Positions 33,915 through 45,535 are shown, counted from the stretch's first letter. The stretch is DNA of 64,000 nucleotides from Anthoceros angustus (GCA_010909165.1 MU008162.1:744001-808000), one strand, 5' to 3'. Notes: generated by a model from the sequence alone, not told the origin. A program made the numbers and translations.

Positions 33915-35293
33915 ATGGAATCCACCTTGTGGACAGATTTGAGGAACCTGGACTGGGAGGCAGAGAGCTATCCCTCTTCAAAAGATTTCATTCTGGTGCC
34001 GATTTTCGCGGTTCTGTTCCCGACAATCCGGTTCTTGTTGGATCGGCTGGTGTTTGAGGTGAGTTTCCTTCCTCGCCTTTGGATTTAGGGCTCCTGGCGG
34101 TAAGGCTGCTGAGCTGGATCTGTGTGCTTGTAGCATTTAGGGAATGTTTTCGTCTACAATCGAGCTGTGCCTTCGATGAAGGGCATGAGCGCTGCCGACA
34201 AAGATGCTCTACGAAAAACCGTTGTCAAGTTCAAGGAATCTGCGTGGAAATGTGTTTACTATCTGTCAGCTGAGATTTTCTCCCTCGCTATCACGTACAA
34301 CGAGCCGTGGTTTACCAATACCAAATTCTTCTGGATTGGGCCAGGTGAACAGACCTGGCCCAACCAGATGGCAAAGTAAGATGGCTGGCTTTGCTTCTTT
34401 GTTGTTCTGACGAAGGAGTTGCTACTGTGGGAAAAGGTACACTGTGTCTTAATGGGCATGCTTGGCAGGCTGAAGTTGAAGGTCTTGTATGCTTATGCAG
34501 CCGGCTTCTACACGTACAGTATTTTCGCTCTGATATTTTGGGAAACAAGGAGGAAAGACTTTGGGGTCAGCATGGGACACCACATAGCGACTGTTGCTCT
34601 CATTATTTTCTCATACCAAGCCAGGTTAGTTTTTGTTCCGCTTCCTATTGGTTGTCTGAAATCAGCAGGAGGTGCACAGGTTCTGATGTCTCGTCCATGC
34701 TTCCCCTATACCTTCCAGGTTTGCGCGGGTGGGGTCTATGGTGCTGGCACTACATGATGCCAGTGATGTTTTTCTAGAGATAGGGAAGCTGACAAAGTAC
34801 AGCGGCTCAGAGATCATCCCAAGCATTGCATTCCTCATCTTCGCTCTTTCCTGGGTTCTACTTCGCCTGCTTTACTTTCCCTTGTGGATCATCAGGAGCA
34901 CTAGGTATGGTTCCAGTGGCCTTGTCTTCCGGCATGCTCTGAAGCTGTTCCCTCTGACAACCTCGGACACTTTGTGTTTGTTTGCAGCTACGAGGTTGTC
35001 ACGTTGCTAGACCAGAAGAGCTATCCAGAGGGTCCTACATACTACTACCTCTTCAACTCACTTCTCATCAGCCTCTTCGTCTTACACATATACTGGTGGA
35101 TACTCATCTACAGAATGATTCTGAGGCAAATTCAGGCAAAGGGAAAGCTCGAGAAAGATGTCCGATCAGGTACTCTTTCGTCTCATCCTCAGCATCTTGC
35201 AGTGCGGACTCTTTCCTTTTCCCTTTCTTTCATTCTGACATCGTCGTCATCCGCACAGATTCTGAAGATGATGATGACGACAAGGAGGAATGA
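33915..35293 (+). CDS. Ceramide synthase (LAG1/LOH family)
   Basis: Six exons: 33915-34058, 34134-34375, 34469-34624, 34719-34904, 34988-35169 and 35259-35293, all GT-AG, giving 314 residues. The enzyme joins a fatty acyl-CoA to a sphingoid base in the endoplasmic reticulum. The Lag1/TLC domain shows the catalytic His pair (166-167, in VSMGHH) and [10 protein letters not shown] (192-201), with several hydrophobic helices between about 25 and 280. The acidic tail ([11 protein letters not shown]) matches plant LOH1/LOH3 proteins, where it follows VRS; it is a likely phosphorylation region. The exon plan is consistent with the family. The start is the first ATG; the frame upstream has only GTG. 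Confidence 0.96.
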
Positions 35294-35584
35294 TCCCACG
35301 TCTTACAGCTGTGACGGGGATTCATCTTCTCCAGCCAACATGAAAGCAGTGGCTCCGTAGGGTGTTGATGAGATGTTTGAATTGTCTCATATGTCAGTCT
35401 TGGCGCTAGAAGACAGCGTTCGATTATTTTTTCTTTTCGATTCTTTTGGCTTTTAACTCCTCAAAATGGAGTTTTTCCCTTCCTGGACATGCCGTGGTTG
35501 TCAACTTGTCGAGTTTGCAAATAACTTTGTGAATGTGTTCAAGTTCAGTGCCAAATCTGCTGGTCCCTGGGGCTCTACGGGAAG

Positions 35585-35880
35585 TGATCGCCCAATTCAG
35601 GCCAACCGCTCAAAATAAGGGCTGCCAATCGCCAACATAATCTCTACCTATCGCCCAACATGATGTCTATCAATCGCCCGACGTAATCTTTATCAATCGC
35701 CCAACATATTCTCTATCAGTCGCCCGACACAAATACAATCTCTATCAACCGCCCAACATCAGCGGTGTCAATCGCCCTCACCATGAGCATGAGCAGCGCC
35801 AATCGCCCAACACAATCGCTGCTATCGCCCAACACAATCGCTGCAATCGCCCAACACAATCGCTGCAATCGCCCAACAAA
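35585..35880. repeat. Minisatellite, ~21-24-base units with ATCGCCCAACA core
   Basis: At least ten imperfect units with the core AATCGCCCAACA. The most regular part is 35800-35880, with four copies of ATCGCCCAACACAATCGCTG spaced 21-24 bases apart. It lies between the ceramide synthase 3' end and the PPR gene. Confidence 0.9.
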
Positions 35881-36065
35881 GTTATGGCCTATAAGACCTG
35901 GTGATGTCCCTTGGCAAGCGCCGAACGGGAAGTCGTTGAAATTCGGTGTCGAGGTTGCGGGATCTGGTGGAGCGGAAATGGATATGGGCCCAAGCATTTG
36001 CGCAGCAGGCGCAGCGGACTCGGTTTTGCTGTTCTCCACGGGGTCAGTCTATCCTTGTGCTGATC

Positions 36066-38432
36066 ATGCGCTTTGCTCGTCATTCGCACAGGGCAACCCG
36101 TCCAAGAGGCTGTGTGGTTGCGGAGCATGGCCGCCAGGAGCTCTTGTTGCGGCAAAGTTTTCTGGATGTGAAAGAAGGCAGGCTTGTAGGATATCAAAGG
36201 GGCACCACGGCTGAAACCGTGAGCCAGCTATGCGAGCAAGGGCAGCTCGTTGAGGCAGTGGAGGCGCTGGGAATTCTGGTGCAGACAGGGTGTTGCACTT
36301 CCCGGTCTCTCTTCTTTACAGTCCTTCAAAAATGCGTGGTTGCCAGGGATCTGGCTCTGGGCCGCCGGGTCCATGCTCTGGCTGTGAGAAAGGGGTTCGA
36401 GTCGGATACGTTCCTGTGCAATCACGTGATGCGAATGTACGCTTCCCATGCCAGGTTGAAAGACGCGATGGATGTGTTTGCGGCGGTTGACACAGCTGAT
36501 GCCTTCACATGGTCAGGGATAATCTCTGCGCATGTGAGGCAGGGACGGGATCAGGAGGCCGTCGAGCTGTATCGTCGGATGCGGAGGTCCGGTGTGGAGC
36601 CTGATGGCCATGTTTTTGTGGCAGCCCTTCAGGCCTGTGCAAGGGGAGCAGACTTGGGTACTGGGCAGCAGGTGCATGCTGATGTTTTGGGTAGCGGGGT
36701 TGAGCCTGATGCCTTTGTTTTCAACGCGCTGGTGGATATGTATGCGAAATGTGGCAGCTTGGAGGATGCTCGGAGGGTGTTTGATGGACTTGGACAGAAG
36801 GATGTGGTCGCGTGGTCAGCTCTGATAGCAGGATATGCCCAGCATGGTATGGGTCTTGAGGCCCTGCGGCTGTACACTGCCATGGAGGAAGAAGGCATGG
36901 TTGTAGCAAATTCTGTGACTTTTGTGTCTCTCCTGCAAGCATGTGCAAGTGTGGGGGCCCCAGGTTTAGAGAACGGGAAACAGCTTCATGCACAGATGAG
37001 AGAACGAGGGATCAAGGTTGATGTCGTTGTAGGTTCGTGTTTGGTGAATATGTATGTAAAGTGTGGCAGCCTGGAGGATGCTCAGCTGGTGTTTGATGGA
37101 CTTGGTGAAAAGAATGTGGTTACGTGGACTGCTTTGGTAGCAGGATATGCGAGAAGTGGCAGCTTGGAAGAAGCTCGAAGAATGTTCGACAGGCTTCCTC
37201 AGAAGGATGGGGTGATGTGGAATGCCATGATTGCAGGATATTCCCAAGAGGGCATGGGGCAGGAAGCTCTGCATTTATATAAGGCTATGGTAGAAGAAGG
37301 TGTGTCCGTACCTGATTCTGTGACATTTGTTTGCGTCTTGCAGGCGTGTGCAAGTGTTGGGCACCTGGCATTGGAGATAGGGAAGCAGCTGCATGCACAA
37401 ATCCGAGAACGCGGGCTCCAGGCTGATGTAGTTGTAGGAGGGAGCCTGGTAAACATGTACGCAAAGTGTGGAAGCCTAGAGGATGCGCAGGACTTGTTTG
37501 ACGGACTCTATGAAAAGGATGTTGTGACATGGACTGCCCTGATAGCAGGATATTCCCAGCAGGGCATGGGTCAGAGAGCTCTTCGTCTATACAGTGCAAT
37601 GGGAGAAGAAGACATTGTCCCGCCTGATTCAGTGACATTTGTGTGCCTCTTGCAGGCATGTGCTAGTATGGCAGCTTTGGATGTGGGAAGGCAGCTTCAT
37701 GCACAGATCGAAGATCAAGGGCTTCAAGCGGATGCGACTCTAGGGAAAAGTTTGATAGACATGTACTCAAAGTCGGGGAGCATGGTTGACGCACAGCAGG
37801 TGTTTGATGTGTTGCAAGAAAGAGATGCAAGTGCCTGGAGGGCTCTGATTGCAGGATACACCCGTCAAGGAGACAGTGAAAAGGTCTTTGCCCTGCTGCA
37901 CAGAATGAGAGAGGATGGCATTCAACCAGACAGCATCACATTCCTTAGTGTGCTAACAGTATGCAGTCATAAGGGCCTTGTGAACAAGGGCCACGAGTAC
38001 TTCGAGGTTATGAGCAAACACTACGGCATCGCTCCCATGGTGGAGCACTACACGTGCATGGTGGCTCTCCTCGGCGGTGTGGGCCATCTGGACGAGGCAC
38101 TAGCTGTGGTAAGGACAATGCCTGTACTGCCGAATGCTGCAATTTGGCACACTTTATTGGGTGTTTGTCGGAAGTGGAGCAACGTGGAGGTGGGACGCCA
38201 TGCTTTTGCTGAAGCAGTGAAGCTAGACAAGAAAGATGCCGCAGCGTATGTCCTGATGTCAAACATATACACAGGAGCCCAGATTTGGGAGCAGGCGGAG
38301 CAGATGCAAGCGAGGAGAATAGGAATCAGGGCATGGAAGCAACCAGGGCAGAGCTGGTGGACAGACGTTGATGGATTGGTGCATAGCTTCTTGGTTGGGG
38401 ATACGAAGCATCTCGATACGGGAGCGATGTAA
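36066..38432 (+). CDS. PLS-class pentatricopeptide repeat protein, E/E+ type
   Basis: A 788-residue intronless gene. The start is the only early in-frame ATG (MRFARHSHRATRPRG), giving an Arg-rich N-terminus typical of a mitochondrial presequence; upstream of it the frame has only GTG. From about residue 75 a train of PPR motifs of P, L and S type repeats (NALVDMYAKCGSLEDARRVF, VVAWSALIAGYAQHG, TFVSLLQACAS, GKQLHAQ). The E motif region begins near AIWHTLLGVCRKWSNVEVG and the protein stops just after an E+-like end (VHSFLVGDTKH). There is no DYW deaminase domain. Such proteins bind organellar RNA and often act in C-to-U editing with a partner supplying the deaminase; the target cannot be told. 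Several central repeats are near-copies of one another. Confidence 0.95.
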   Translation: MRFARHSHRATRPRGCVVAEHGRQELLLRQSFLDVKEGRLVGYQRGTTAETVSQLCEQGQLVEAVEALGILVQTGCCTSRSLFFTVLQKCVVARDLALGRRVHALAVRKGFESDTFLCNHVMRMYASHARLKDAMDVFAAVDTADAFTWSGIISAHVRQGRDQEAVELYRRMRRSGVEPDGHVFVAALQACARGADLGTGQQVHADVLGSGVEPDAFVFNALVDMYAKCGSLEDARRVFDGLGQKDVVAWSALIAGYAQHGMGLEALRLYTAMEEEGMVVANSVTFVSLLQACASVGAPGLENGKQLHAQMRERGIKVDVVVGSCLVNMYVKCGSLEDAQLVFDGLGEKNVVTWTALVAGYARSGSLEEARRMFDRLPQKDGVMWNAMIAGYSQEGMGQEALHLYKAMVEEGVSVPDSVTFVCVLQACASVGHLALEIGKQLHAQIRERGLQADVVVGGSLVNMYAKCGSLEDAQDLFDGLYEKDVVTWTALIAGYSQQGMGQRALRLYSAMGEEDIVPPDSVTFVCLLQACASMAALDVGRQLHAQIEDQGLQADATLGKSLIDMYSKSGSMVDAQQVFDVLQERDASAWRALIAGYTRQGDSEKVFALLHRMREDGIQPDSITFLSVLTVCSHKGLVNKGHEYFEVMSKHYGIAPMVEHYTCMVALLGGVGHLDEALAVVRTMPVLPNAAIWHTLLGVCRKWSNVEVGRHAFAEAVKLDKKDAAAYVLMSNIYTGAQIWEQAEQMQARRIGIRAWKQPGQSWWTDVDGLVHSFLVGDTKHLDTGAM

Positions 38433-39394
38433 GCCAGCGTGGAACAGCTTTCTTCAGAAACGAAAAACGAAGAATGTATGCCACATTTGGGCTCGTAAGC
38501 ATCTGACGGTGGAAAGGAACCTAATTTTTCTGAGCACAGGGAGAAGAAGCTAGCTGTCACATATGCCCTCTGAACCGGACATTCTTCGTGAAAAATCTGT
38601 GGGTTCGGGACTCTCGCACTGCCACAGTTTAAGTATAGACGATGCAGAAGTGCAGAAACAAACTTTTAACCTGCAGGGATTCAAGCCTGCTGCATGTCTA
38701 GAAGGCAAGATGACAAACCTATCAATGCTCAAGAGTCCGGCGTTGCAGAAACGTACTAGTGAATATCAACTAGAAGGCGGGATGACAAACCTATCAATGC
38801 ACGCGTTGCAGAAACGTACTAGTGAATTGACAAAACGTTTCCGGAACTACGAATCGAAACGTGTGGTTCACACCAAAAGCCCGCTCTATGAAGCCCAGCT
38901 TGCGAAGTGCGTAGATCTTGCTGACTGCAGATCCTTCGCATGCCTGACCGAGACCCCGAGTATTCTGGCCGAATTGCCAGGATTTTTCAAAGTGGTGGAG
39001 TTACCTATGAAGTTGATGTTCAGGCACTAATTGGAAGATTTCTGCTCCCGACCAAACAAGAGTTGGAGTCCCGCTCTTTGCAGGGCTGCGGGCTGTACGC
39101 GCAATCCTTGAGGGGAGGAGTTTTGTGCTGCGGGGAACAGAGTTGCGAGAGTGAAAGTTTGTTGATGCTCACGGTTTCGATTTGCCTTTGAGGACGTTGT
39201 TTCGTTTGGTGTGTTGTGGTATGGTATGGTGTGGATCGGGGGAACGAGGGATTTGCGGATGAGGCGATCGCCTGGTGGGGGTGGAGGGATTGAAGGGAAT
39301 CTCGGTGCGGTATGCCATTCATCGTAACTCTGTTACAGATCGGACCTTAGAGAGTTTCCCGTGTACTTGTGTCTGTGCTCCTTCGCACCGACAG
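38433..39394. other. Spacer between PPR and coiled-coil gene
   Basis: No gene recognised. A two-copy repeat lies at 38700-38827. A short intron may end at 39394 (ACAG directly before the next ATG), which would make part of this a 5' UTR. Confidence 0.45.
38700..38827. repeat. Two-copy tandem repeat (~60-70-base unit)
   Basis: The words AGAAGGCRRGATGACAAACC and GCAGAAACGTACTAGTGAAT occur twice, at 38700-38767 and 38772-38827; the second copy lacks about 10 bases. Confidence 0.85.
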
Positions 39395-40777
39395 ATGAAT
39401 CAAGAGCTGGTGATGGCCAGCAGACGGAAGATCGAGGAGATCCGGCATAAAAAAGCTGCCAGTGCCGGAACTGCAAGCGCGGTCTTGGCATCCGTGCTCG
39501 GGGATCGAGACTTTGCATCGGCTGTTCGAGCTCCGGATTCCAGTGCAGGGGATCTGCAGAGGTTCGATGAGATGGAGCAGGAGATTGTTTCGCTTAGGTT
39601 GTCACTGGAGAGCATGACGATGGAGAGAGATGCAGCCGTTGTTGCTCGGGAGGATTTGAATGCGCAGATTAGGGTTTTGAGGAGAAGGCTCCAGGATGCG
39701 GAGGAGGAGCAGTACAGAGCGGAGGAGGACGCTGCTGCACTGAAGAAGGAGCTGGAGTTGTTGCAGCATGTTGAGCAGCCGTTTGTGCAGAGCTCCGGCT
39801 TGTCTCCGGATGCTGAAAGATTGAAAAGTGCGGAACAGGAGATCGATGCTTTGAGGTTTGAGTTGCAAGGTCTTGTACAGCAGATGCGGCAGGAGCAGCA
39901 GAAGACTGCCGCGCTGTACGAGCAGTTTGAGTCGGTTACGGCCGAGAAGTGTGAGCTCCAGAACGCTCTGGCGGCTGCGGGGTCGGACAAAAGCAGACTT
40001 GAGGCAGCATTGGCAGCGACTGTAGGTTCTGAGAACGGAATGCTGAAAGAAGCTTTGACAGCAGCTACAGCAGAGAAGGCTGAATTGCAGAAGGCTCTGG
40101 CAGCTGCTCTTGCCTCACCAGCAAACCTAGGACATGATTTCGACTCCTCCACAGCTACGTCCAGCCGACGAGCAGGATCGTCCATTGACCGTGGGTTAAG
40201 TTATGTCACTGATAGAAGCAGGCCTGAAGAGCAGGTCCACCAGTTGCAGTATCTGTTGGAGAAGCAGGAAAGGGGCCAACAGAAGCTTCTGAACGAAATC
40301 GATTTGCAGTCCTTGGACATTGAAAGGCTGTTCGCTGAGAATTATAGCCTCTCAACAAGCCTGAAGGAGACCTCGGATCTCGCTGCCAAGTGGGAGGGCC
40401 AGCTCAAGGAGAGCTTGAAGAAGAATGCTGAACTACGGTTCAAGGTATCTGAGCTCCAGACGTTGCAGTCGCTCCAGTCGTCGCAGAGGACCTCACCGGA
40501 CTTCAGCAAGGATGAACAACCACCACCACCAGAGAATCTTCAACAAGACGAAACTCTTGAGCCTCTCGGAAGTGAGAATGTAGGGTTGAAAAAGGATTTG
40601 GTTCGCGTCACTGCCAAATCCGAGGAGCTACAGTCCCAGCTAGAGCAGATGTCAGTGGATCTTAGTCACGCTCTGCATGTGCTAGATAACTTGACCAGGG
40701 CTTATCAGCCTGCACTGTTGAACATAGAGAGCAGGCTTGCGGGATTGCACCAGGACTTCAAGCGCTCTATCTACTAG
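39395..40777 (+). CDS. Coiled-coil protein of unknown function
   Basis: A single open frame of 460 residues starting MNQELVMASRRKIEEIRHKKAA (a second Met seven codons in is possible). The frame continues upstream to a GTG but without ATG. Nearly the whole chain is predicted coiled coil by eye, in at least three blocks (about 55-135, 140-240 and 285-365) with a Ser-rich gap near 245-275, a Pro-rich gap near 370-395 and a last helix to the C-terminus. Ala/Glu/Lys-rich heptads such as AEKAELQKALAAAL repeat. The N-terminal RRKIEEIRHKKAA recalls the start of BLISTER-type plant coiled-coil proteins, but the rest is not clearly similar, so this is only a hint. Confidence 0.8.
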   Translation: MNQELVMASRRKIEEIRHKKAASAGTASAVLASVLGDRDFASAVRAPDSSAGDLQRFDEMEQEIVSLRLSLESMTMERDAAVVAREDLNAQIRVLRRRLQDAEEEQYRAEEDAAALKKELELLQHVEQPFVQSSGLSPDAERLKSAEQEIDALRFELQGLVQQMRQEQQKTAALYEQFESVTAEKCELQNALAAAGSDKSRLEAALAATVGSENGMLKEALTAATAEKAELQKALAAALASPANLGHDFDSSTATSSRRAGSSIDRGLSYVTDRSRPEEQVHQLQYLLEKQERGQQKLLNEIDLQSLDIERLFAENYSLSTSLKETSDLAAKWEGQLKESLKKNAELRFKVSELQTLQSLQSSQRTSPDFSKDEQPPPPENLQQDETLEPLGSENVGLKKDLVRVTAKSEELQSQLEQMSVDLSHALHVLDNLTRAYQPALLNIESRLAGLHQDFKRSIY

Positions 40778-41157
40778 CTACTTTTGTTCATCAGCACCTT
40801 TGGGACCACGTCGGTCTTGTTCTGAAGAGCTGTGATTCGGCTCACCAAGCTCACCAAGCTCATCGAGCTCACCAACCTCATCGAGCTATCTCAATGTCTC
40901 ATTCGTCACCCGATTCAACTTTATCTCCAGCTTTCAGCAAAATAGATTGAACTGCACTTTATTTGAGCACTTGAGACAGTGGACACCATTGAGAAAGAGC
41001 AGGGGATAGCTTGGCCCCCTCATAAGTAACTTAGCTCATGGTGAAGCTGTTGTTGTGCCATCGGAGATGAAGTCTCTTCTCACACCCTGCCCAAGGGCCG
41101 TTTCAATATCACCCTTATGTGCCTTGCGTGTTGTAAGGGTGTATTTTGTATCACAAT
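40778..41157. other. Spacer with short CTCACCAAG repeats
   Basis: No gene. CTCACCAAGCTCACCAAGCT and CATCGAGCTC words repeat at 40838-40890. The tandem units begin at about 41158. Confidence 0.6.
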
Positions 41158-42678
41158 TATATCGGATCACCTGTTGATACTCGTAAGTATCACAATTATA
41201 TCGGACCACATGTTGATACTCGTAAGTGTTCAAAATGATATCGTACTTTGAAATATCGATCTTTCCTTCGCAGGATCAGCTCCCATGATGGCGTCTCTCA
41301 AGGCTGACTTAACTTTTACCGGGGCTTAGGGCTGACTAACGTTTATCAAGGGATTAGGTCTTTCGTGCAAATGTGATGGTAACAAACCCTACCGATATAG
41401 TTTGCAACGTGTCATCATTAACCCTGGGTTGGGTGGCGACGGATGGGCGACTCCCAAGGTCCACAAGTACACCCCATGCAAGAAGGTCATGCTTACATGC
41501 CCTCGCTAGTGAGACTCATGGGGCCATGGGTAAAAGGTTTTGAGGCTCATTAAATGTTGTGCTAAAGCCTACCATAGCTAAAAGAATGCGGTAGGTCTCC
41601 CCTTTCCTATGTGGTAGCCTTCTTGCAATAGTGTGCATCCATCGCCAGAAAGGGTAACTTGGCAAACGCTATTTACAAGACGACGTTGAATTCAAGAGGC
41701 GTTGCATCTTGACTCCGGTGGTAAGTGGGCTCTTCCCTATGCGACTACAACATCTTGTGTGGCGGCAAGGGTGGACAATCCGGGAGCTAGTCCCCTTGGC
41801 ACAGGGCACTTTATTGGGTTGGTCCCCACCACCATATTGTAGATGGGACTTTCCATCTCTACAAATTTTATGAAGTCTCCATTCTTATAAAGTCTCCAAA
41901 TTCACTAAAATTATATGGTAAAATGTTATAACGTGCTACAACTTTGTTACTTTATCTTAGTATCTAGCATATGGAGAGTAGGATAAACATACCAAACCTA
42001 AAGACTATAAATGGTCAATAACAATCAATAAAAGATTAGAATGGACTCGATTCTTATTATCTTGATTTTTCTCAAACAATCGGTCAAGCTATTTTGGTTT
42101 AGTGGCCTCGGTTCGAAAGTGCAGCACCACGTGTACCGAAAAGCTTGGCGTTGACCATAGAACTCTAGCCCTTTCGCCGACACGGGTTTTATAAGAGCCT
42201 CTTCAATCGAAACCCTTTGGTGGGTACTACGACCATCGTTACCTTGGCATGATGGCTGCTATTTCGGAAGGTATCTAGATTGGGACTTATTTTATATATA
42301 GCACATCGAGTGTAGAGATATATATGCCAAGCTCAAGGGCTATATATGTGGTGCCCCATGCATCAAATTTATAAGCGAGGCAATTATACCAAGTTGAGAG
42401 GTACCGAGATGGACCAAGGATTGTACTAAGTGTACATCAATATGCTATCTTATTTGCTAGTATAGATCTAGTAATGTTTGTTGCTCATAGGAATAGCGAC
42501 CACGTGGTATCAAAGCTTTGACACGTTTGCAAGTAGTACCTTCACAGTTGTCTATCCTCAACTTCTTATAAACTTACTCAAAGCGCTTCTTGTGAACTTA
42601 CAATTAACAATTAATTCGTGTTGATCTAGCAAGGCTACATGGAAAGGTTGGACGTGGATCAAATGTGAGGATGATACT

Positions 42679-44276
42679 ATGTCTCATAATGATATCCAAG
42701 TTGGTGGGGATGACATTGACAACTTCTTAGATGCATACGGCCTCCCTACGTTCGTGGGAGACTTCAAAAGCGTCTTGGATCACAAGGTGAGGCTCACCTG
42801 CAACATGGCGTGGGAGGTTGGCAACCCGCACGTACAGCAACGCGGCGATCTCTTGTGGATGGAGAAGGCAAATGTAAGGATTGGAGAAAGAAATTGTACC
42901 GAGTGTGATTCTCAATCAGAGGAGCCGCACTTTTTGATTCACGTTCTACAAGGCAACCTGGTAAAGCGGCCCCTAGATGGAGCGGAAACCATGGATCCGT
43001 CGTTGTGGAGCACTTTGCCGGAAGACCTGTTGAAGAGAAGTTTGTCCATGCTTCCGGCCACCAGTAGGGTGTGCTTAGCTAGTGTACAGAAGTCATGGAG
43101 GGACCTCCTCTTAGGCCGCGACTTTAAGCGCTTGCAGAAATGGGTCGACGCACCACCAGTTGTTGAGTCAGCACTGCCGATTTGCGTTGTGGAGTTCATG
43201 CCTGGTAGATTGGCACGATGCAGGCGTAGGCCCTCAGACATTGCGTGCCAGGCTAAGGCACAAGGGCTTGAGGTTCGGAGGCAAGGAATCTTGGCGGAAA
43301 TGGGTTACCTCCTTGGGACAATTGTTTTGTGCAGCGAGGATTACTATGCTTCTATCACAACGAGCCTATAGACACCATTGCCGATATCTATGTTGCTAAC
43401 CTCTAGCCCAAACTTGGTCATGTTTGCCGAGAATGCTCCCCGAGAGACATAGCTTTAACAAGCGCACATTCGAGAAAGCGCAGCTTGAATCACTTGAAGA
43501 CGGGTATTTCCGGTTCACGATTGTGAGTTATAACATAAGAGAATACCCGGGAGTATCAGCTACCATCTACTCAAGTTCTACGGGCGCTTGGAGAACGGTG
43601 GTTCTCGAGGAGGCGTACTGGATTTGGAGTTTTGGTTTCAAAGCTTGCAAGCGGAACTGAATTCATGGATTGTGCTATATGGCCACAATATGTTATCGCC
43701 AAGAGAAACTATATGTTGCCACATGTATGCACCACATTCTCCGATTATGATGATATTGTCATCTCGTCTACAACTTGGAAAATGGAGCGCAATTACAAAT
43801 TCAAGAACCAAGATCGATGGTTTAAAGGAGATGATACTTTTGTACTTGCACATCGTCCGTGGTACTTGGTTAGCATAATGGAGTATCGTGGGAGAGTGTT
43901 GTGTGCCGATTGGAGGATGAGTCGTGATGACCTTGAATACGGATTTGGGAGTTGGATTTGGATAGTCTTACTTGGCACAAACTCTCCAAAGATTCGTAAA
44001 CAAGCATTGACGGAGGCCGATCTTCAAGAACCAAATGCGGAGTTATATGTTCTCATGGAAGACAGTTCCATGCATTTTTGGAGAAGGCGATGGTGGATAA
44101 CATTTGCCTCACCCTTGGGGTTAGGGACGTACCTACCATCACCCACACCACACCCACTTAATTGCTTATAATATCACAACCAATTCGTGGTCCGTTGTGT
44201 TGAGTGACTTGGTCCGTGACCACTTGAATGCCCGTACCATATTTTCTCTCCCAATTTTCAAAATCTTGGCTTGTGA
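42679..44276 (+). pseudogene. F-box protein gene, copy A (frameshifted)
   Basis: The first frame (42679-43371) has a leader starting MSHNDIQVGGDDIDN and then the F-box MDPSLWSTLPEDLLKRSLSM...LASVQKSWRDLLLGRDF (42991-43128). The C-terminal part is readable in other frames: SYNIREYP...WRTVVLEEA near 43520-43620, VLAHRPWYLVSIMEYRG near 43850-43890, and a last block ending NFQNLGL before the TGA at 44274-44276. F-box proteins recruit substrates to SCF ubiquitin ligases. The breaks fall at spots that also vary between the copies. An AATAAA follows at 44299. Confidence 0.75.
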
Positions 44277-45379
44277 AGATGTGGTATGATTTTTAGAAAT
44301 AAAATGATTATTTCTTAATTGTTATCCTCCACATCGATTAAATCACAAACACTCTTGTTAACCCTAGGCGATGAAATGTCCCAAATTGGAACATTCTTAC
44401 GGTCTTGAGCGCTTTACAAACAATTAATTATTCAAGAATTGAAAAGAATATTTTCTTTCTTTTTACAAGGTGTTGTTCAACATTGGGCGCTCCCTCCTCC
44501 CATGCTTTTATCACAAAAACTTATGCGAAATGGGCGAAGAATCAAGAGAGATGCATGGGAAATGTCATTGCCACTTCTCGAGCCCCATCAAGGCATGTAA
44601 CCAGCTCGGCCAAACTAAGTCAACTGCCATGACAATAACTCTACACCACACTACGTTCGACAAGCAAGCTCGGCAGGCTAGAGTCGCAGTGACAACTAAT
44701 TGCGAGGGCCACGACTAGGAGATTGGGCACATGCCGGTCCTCTTGTTTGGAGGCGTCGACAATTCTTTCCCAGTCGAGTTTGGGACACTTCTCTCTATTT
44801 GTGGAACACATCGTTCAACTCTACAAAGTGTGGCGAATGAAAGAATATGCTCATAGAGTTTTTGACGGGCTTGGTCAAAAGATGTGATCAAAAGTTTTTG
44901 ATGAGCGTCATCTTCGTTAGCTCGGCTCAAGAGTTGGGTTAAGTATGATCACCATAGCTTTTATATTTGTTGTTGGAATGAATCTTCTCCTAGCTCGTTG
45001 GATAAGATTAGTATGGAGAACCTTGGACATAATTTTATAATTTAAAACAAAATACAAAATATTTAATTTCCAAGTATTTGTTTTTTTGTCCGGAATGGTT
45101 GCCCTGGTTGAACTCGGAATGGTCGGGTTGTTTTCGAAATTGTCCCAAAGCGAATTATCATCTTCTTTATGATCCACTTCTACACGTGAAAACCACTTCC
45201 AAGGACGCCGTAGCATTAGCCCAATGTTTTCTCACAATGATAGCAATCTCCTTCCGTCCACCCAAAAGGCTTCCCACCAATTGTACTCTTTAGCGTCACC
45301 TATGGACGCAAATCTTTAACCCTTCCTACAAATGGGCCACACCTTGAGTCGGTGATAGGATACCCGCTCCTTCTTGTCC

Positions 45380-45535
45380 CCCCTAGCTTCACTGCATGCA
45401 GTAGGCGGTGCTAAGGAGGACGCCCGACCCGGCCGGCGCCTTCATAGCACCACCGTCGGTGCATGCGGAAACTAGGGAGGCTGGCAGGCGCCCTCCCCTA
45501 GCACACCGCCTATGGGCGGCCGTCGGCGTCACAAG
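45380..45535. repeat. GC-rich inverted-repeat block at the A/B boundary
   Basis: CTTCACTGCATGCA is followed by nested inverted repeats: GGTGCTAAGGAGG...CC against a GGCGCCTTC..AGCACCACC arm, then CTAGGGAGGC against GCCCTCCCCTAG. The equivalent block at the B/C boundary is 49700-49857. It could fold into stable hairpins. Confidence 0.7.

Larger units (their letters stand above)
41158..45535 (+). repeat. Tandem unit A (~4.38 kb) carrying an F-box gene
   Basis: First of three copies; the others are 45536-49857 and 49858-58139. The unit starts with TATCACAATTATATCGG, which is itself doubled at 41152-41230. It contains a long A/T-rich leader, a primer-site-like TGGTATCAAAGC (42505-42516), the F-box pseudogene, a 3' noncoding part and a GC-rich block at 45380-45530. 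Non-GC stretches are nearly identical among copies. Confidence 0.9.

Noticed and set aside
35585-35880. CRISPR-like regular repeats
   Set aside because: Units are imperfect, contiguous, without unique spacers, in a plant genome; it is a minisatellite.
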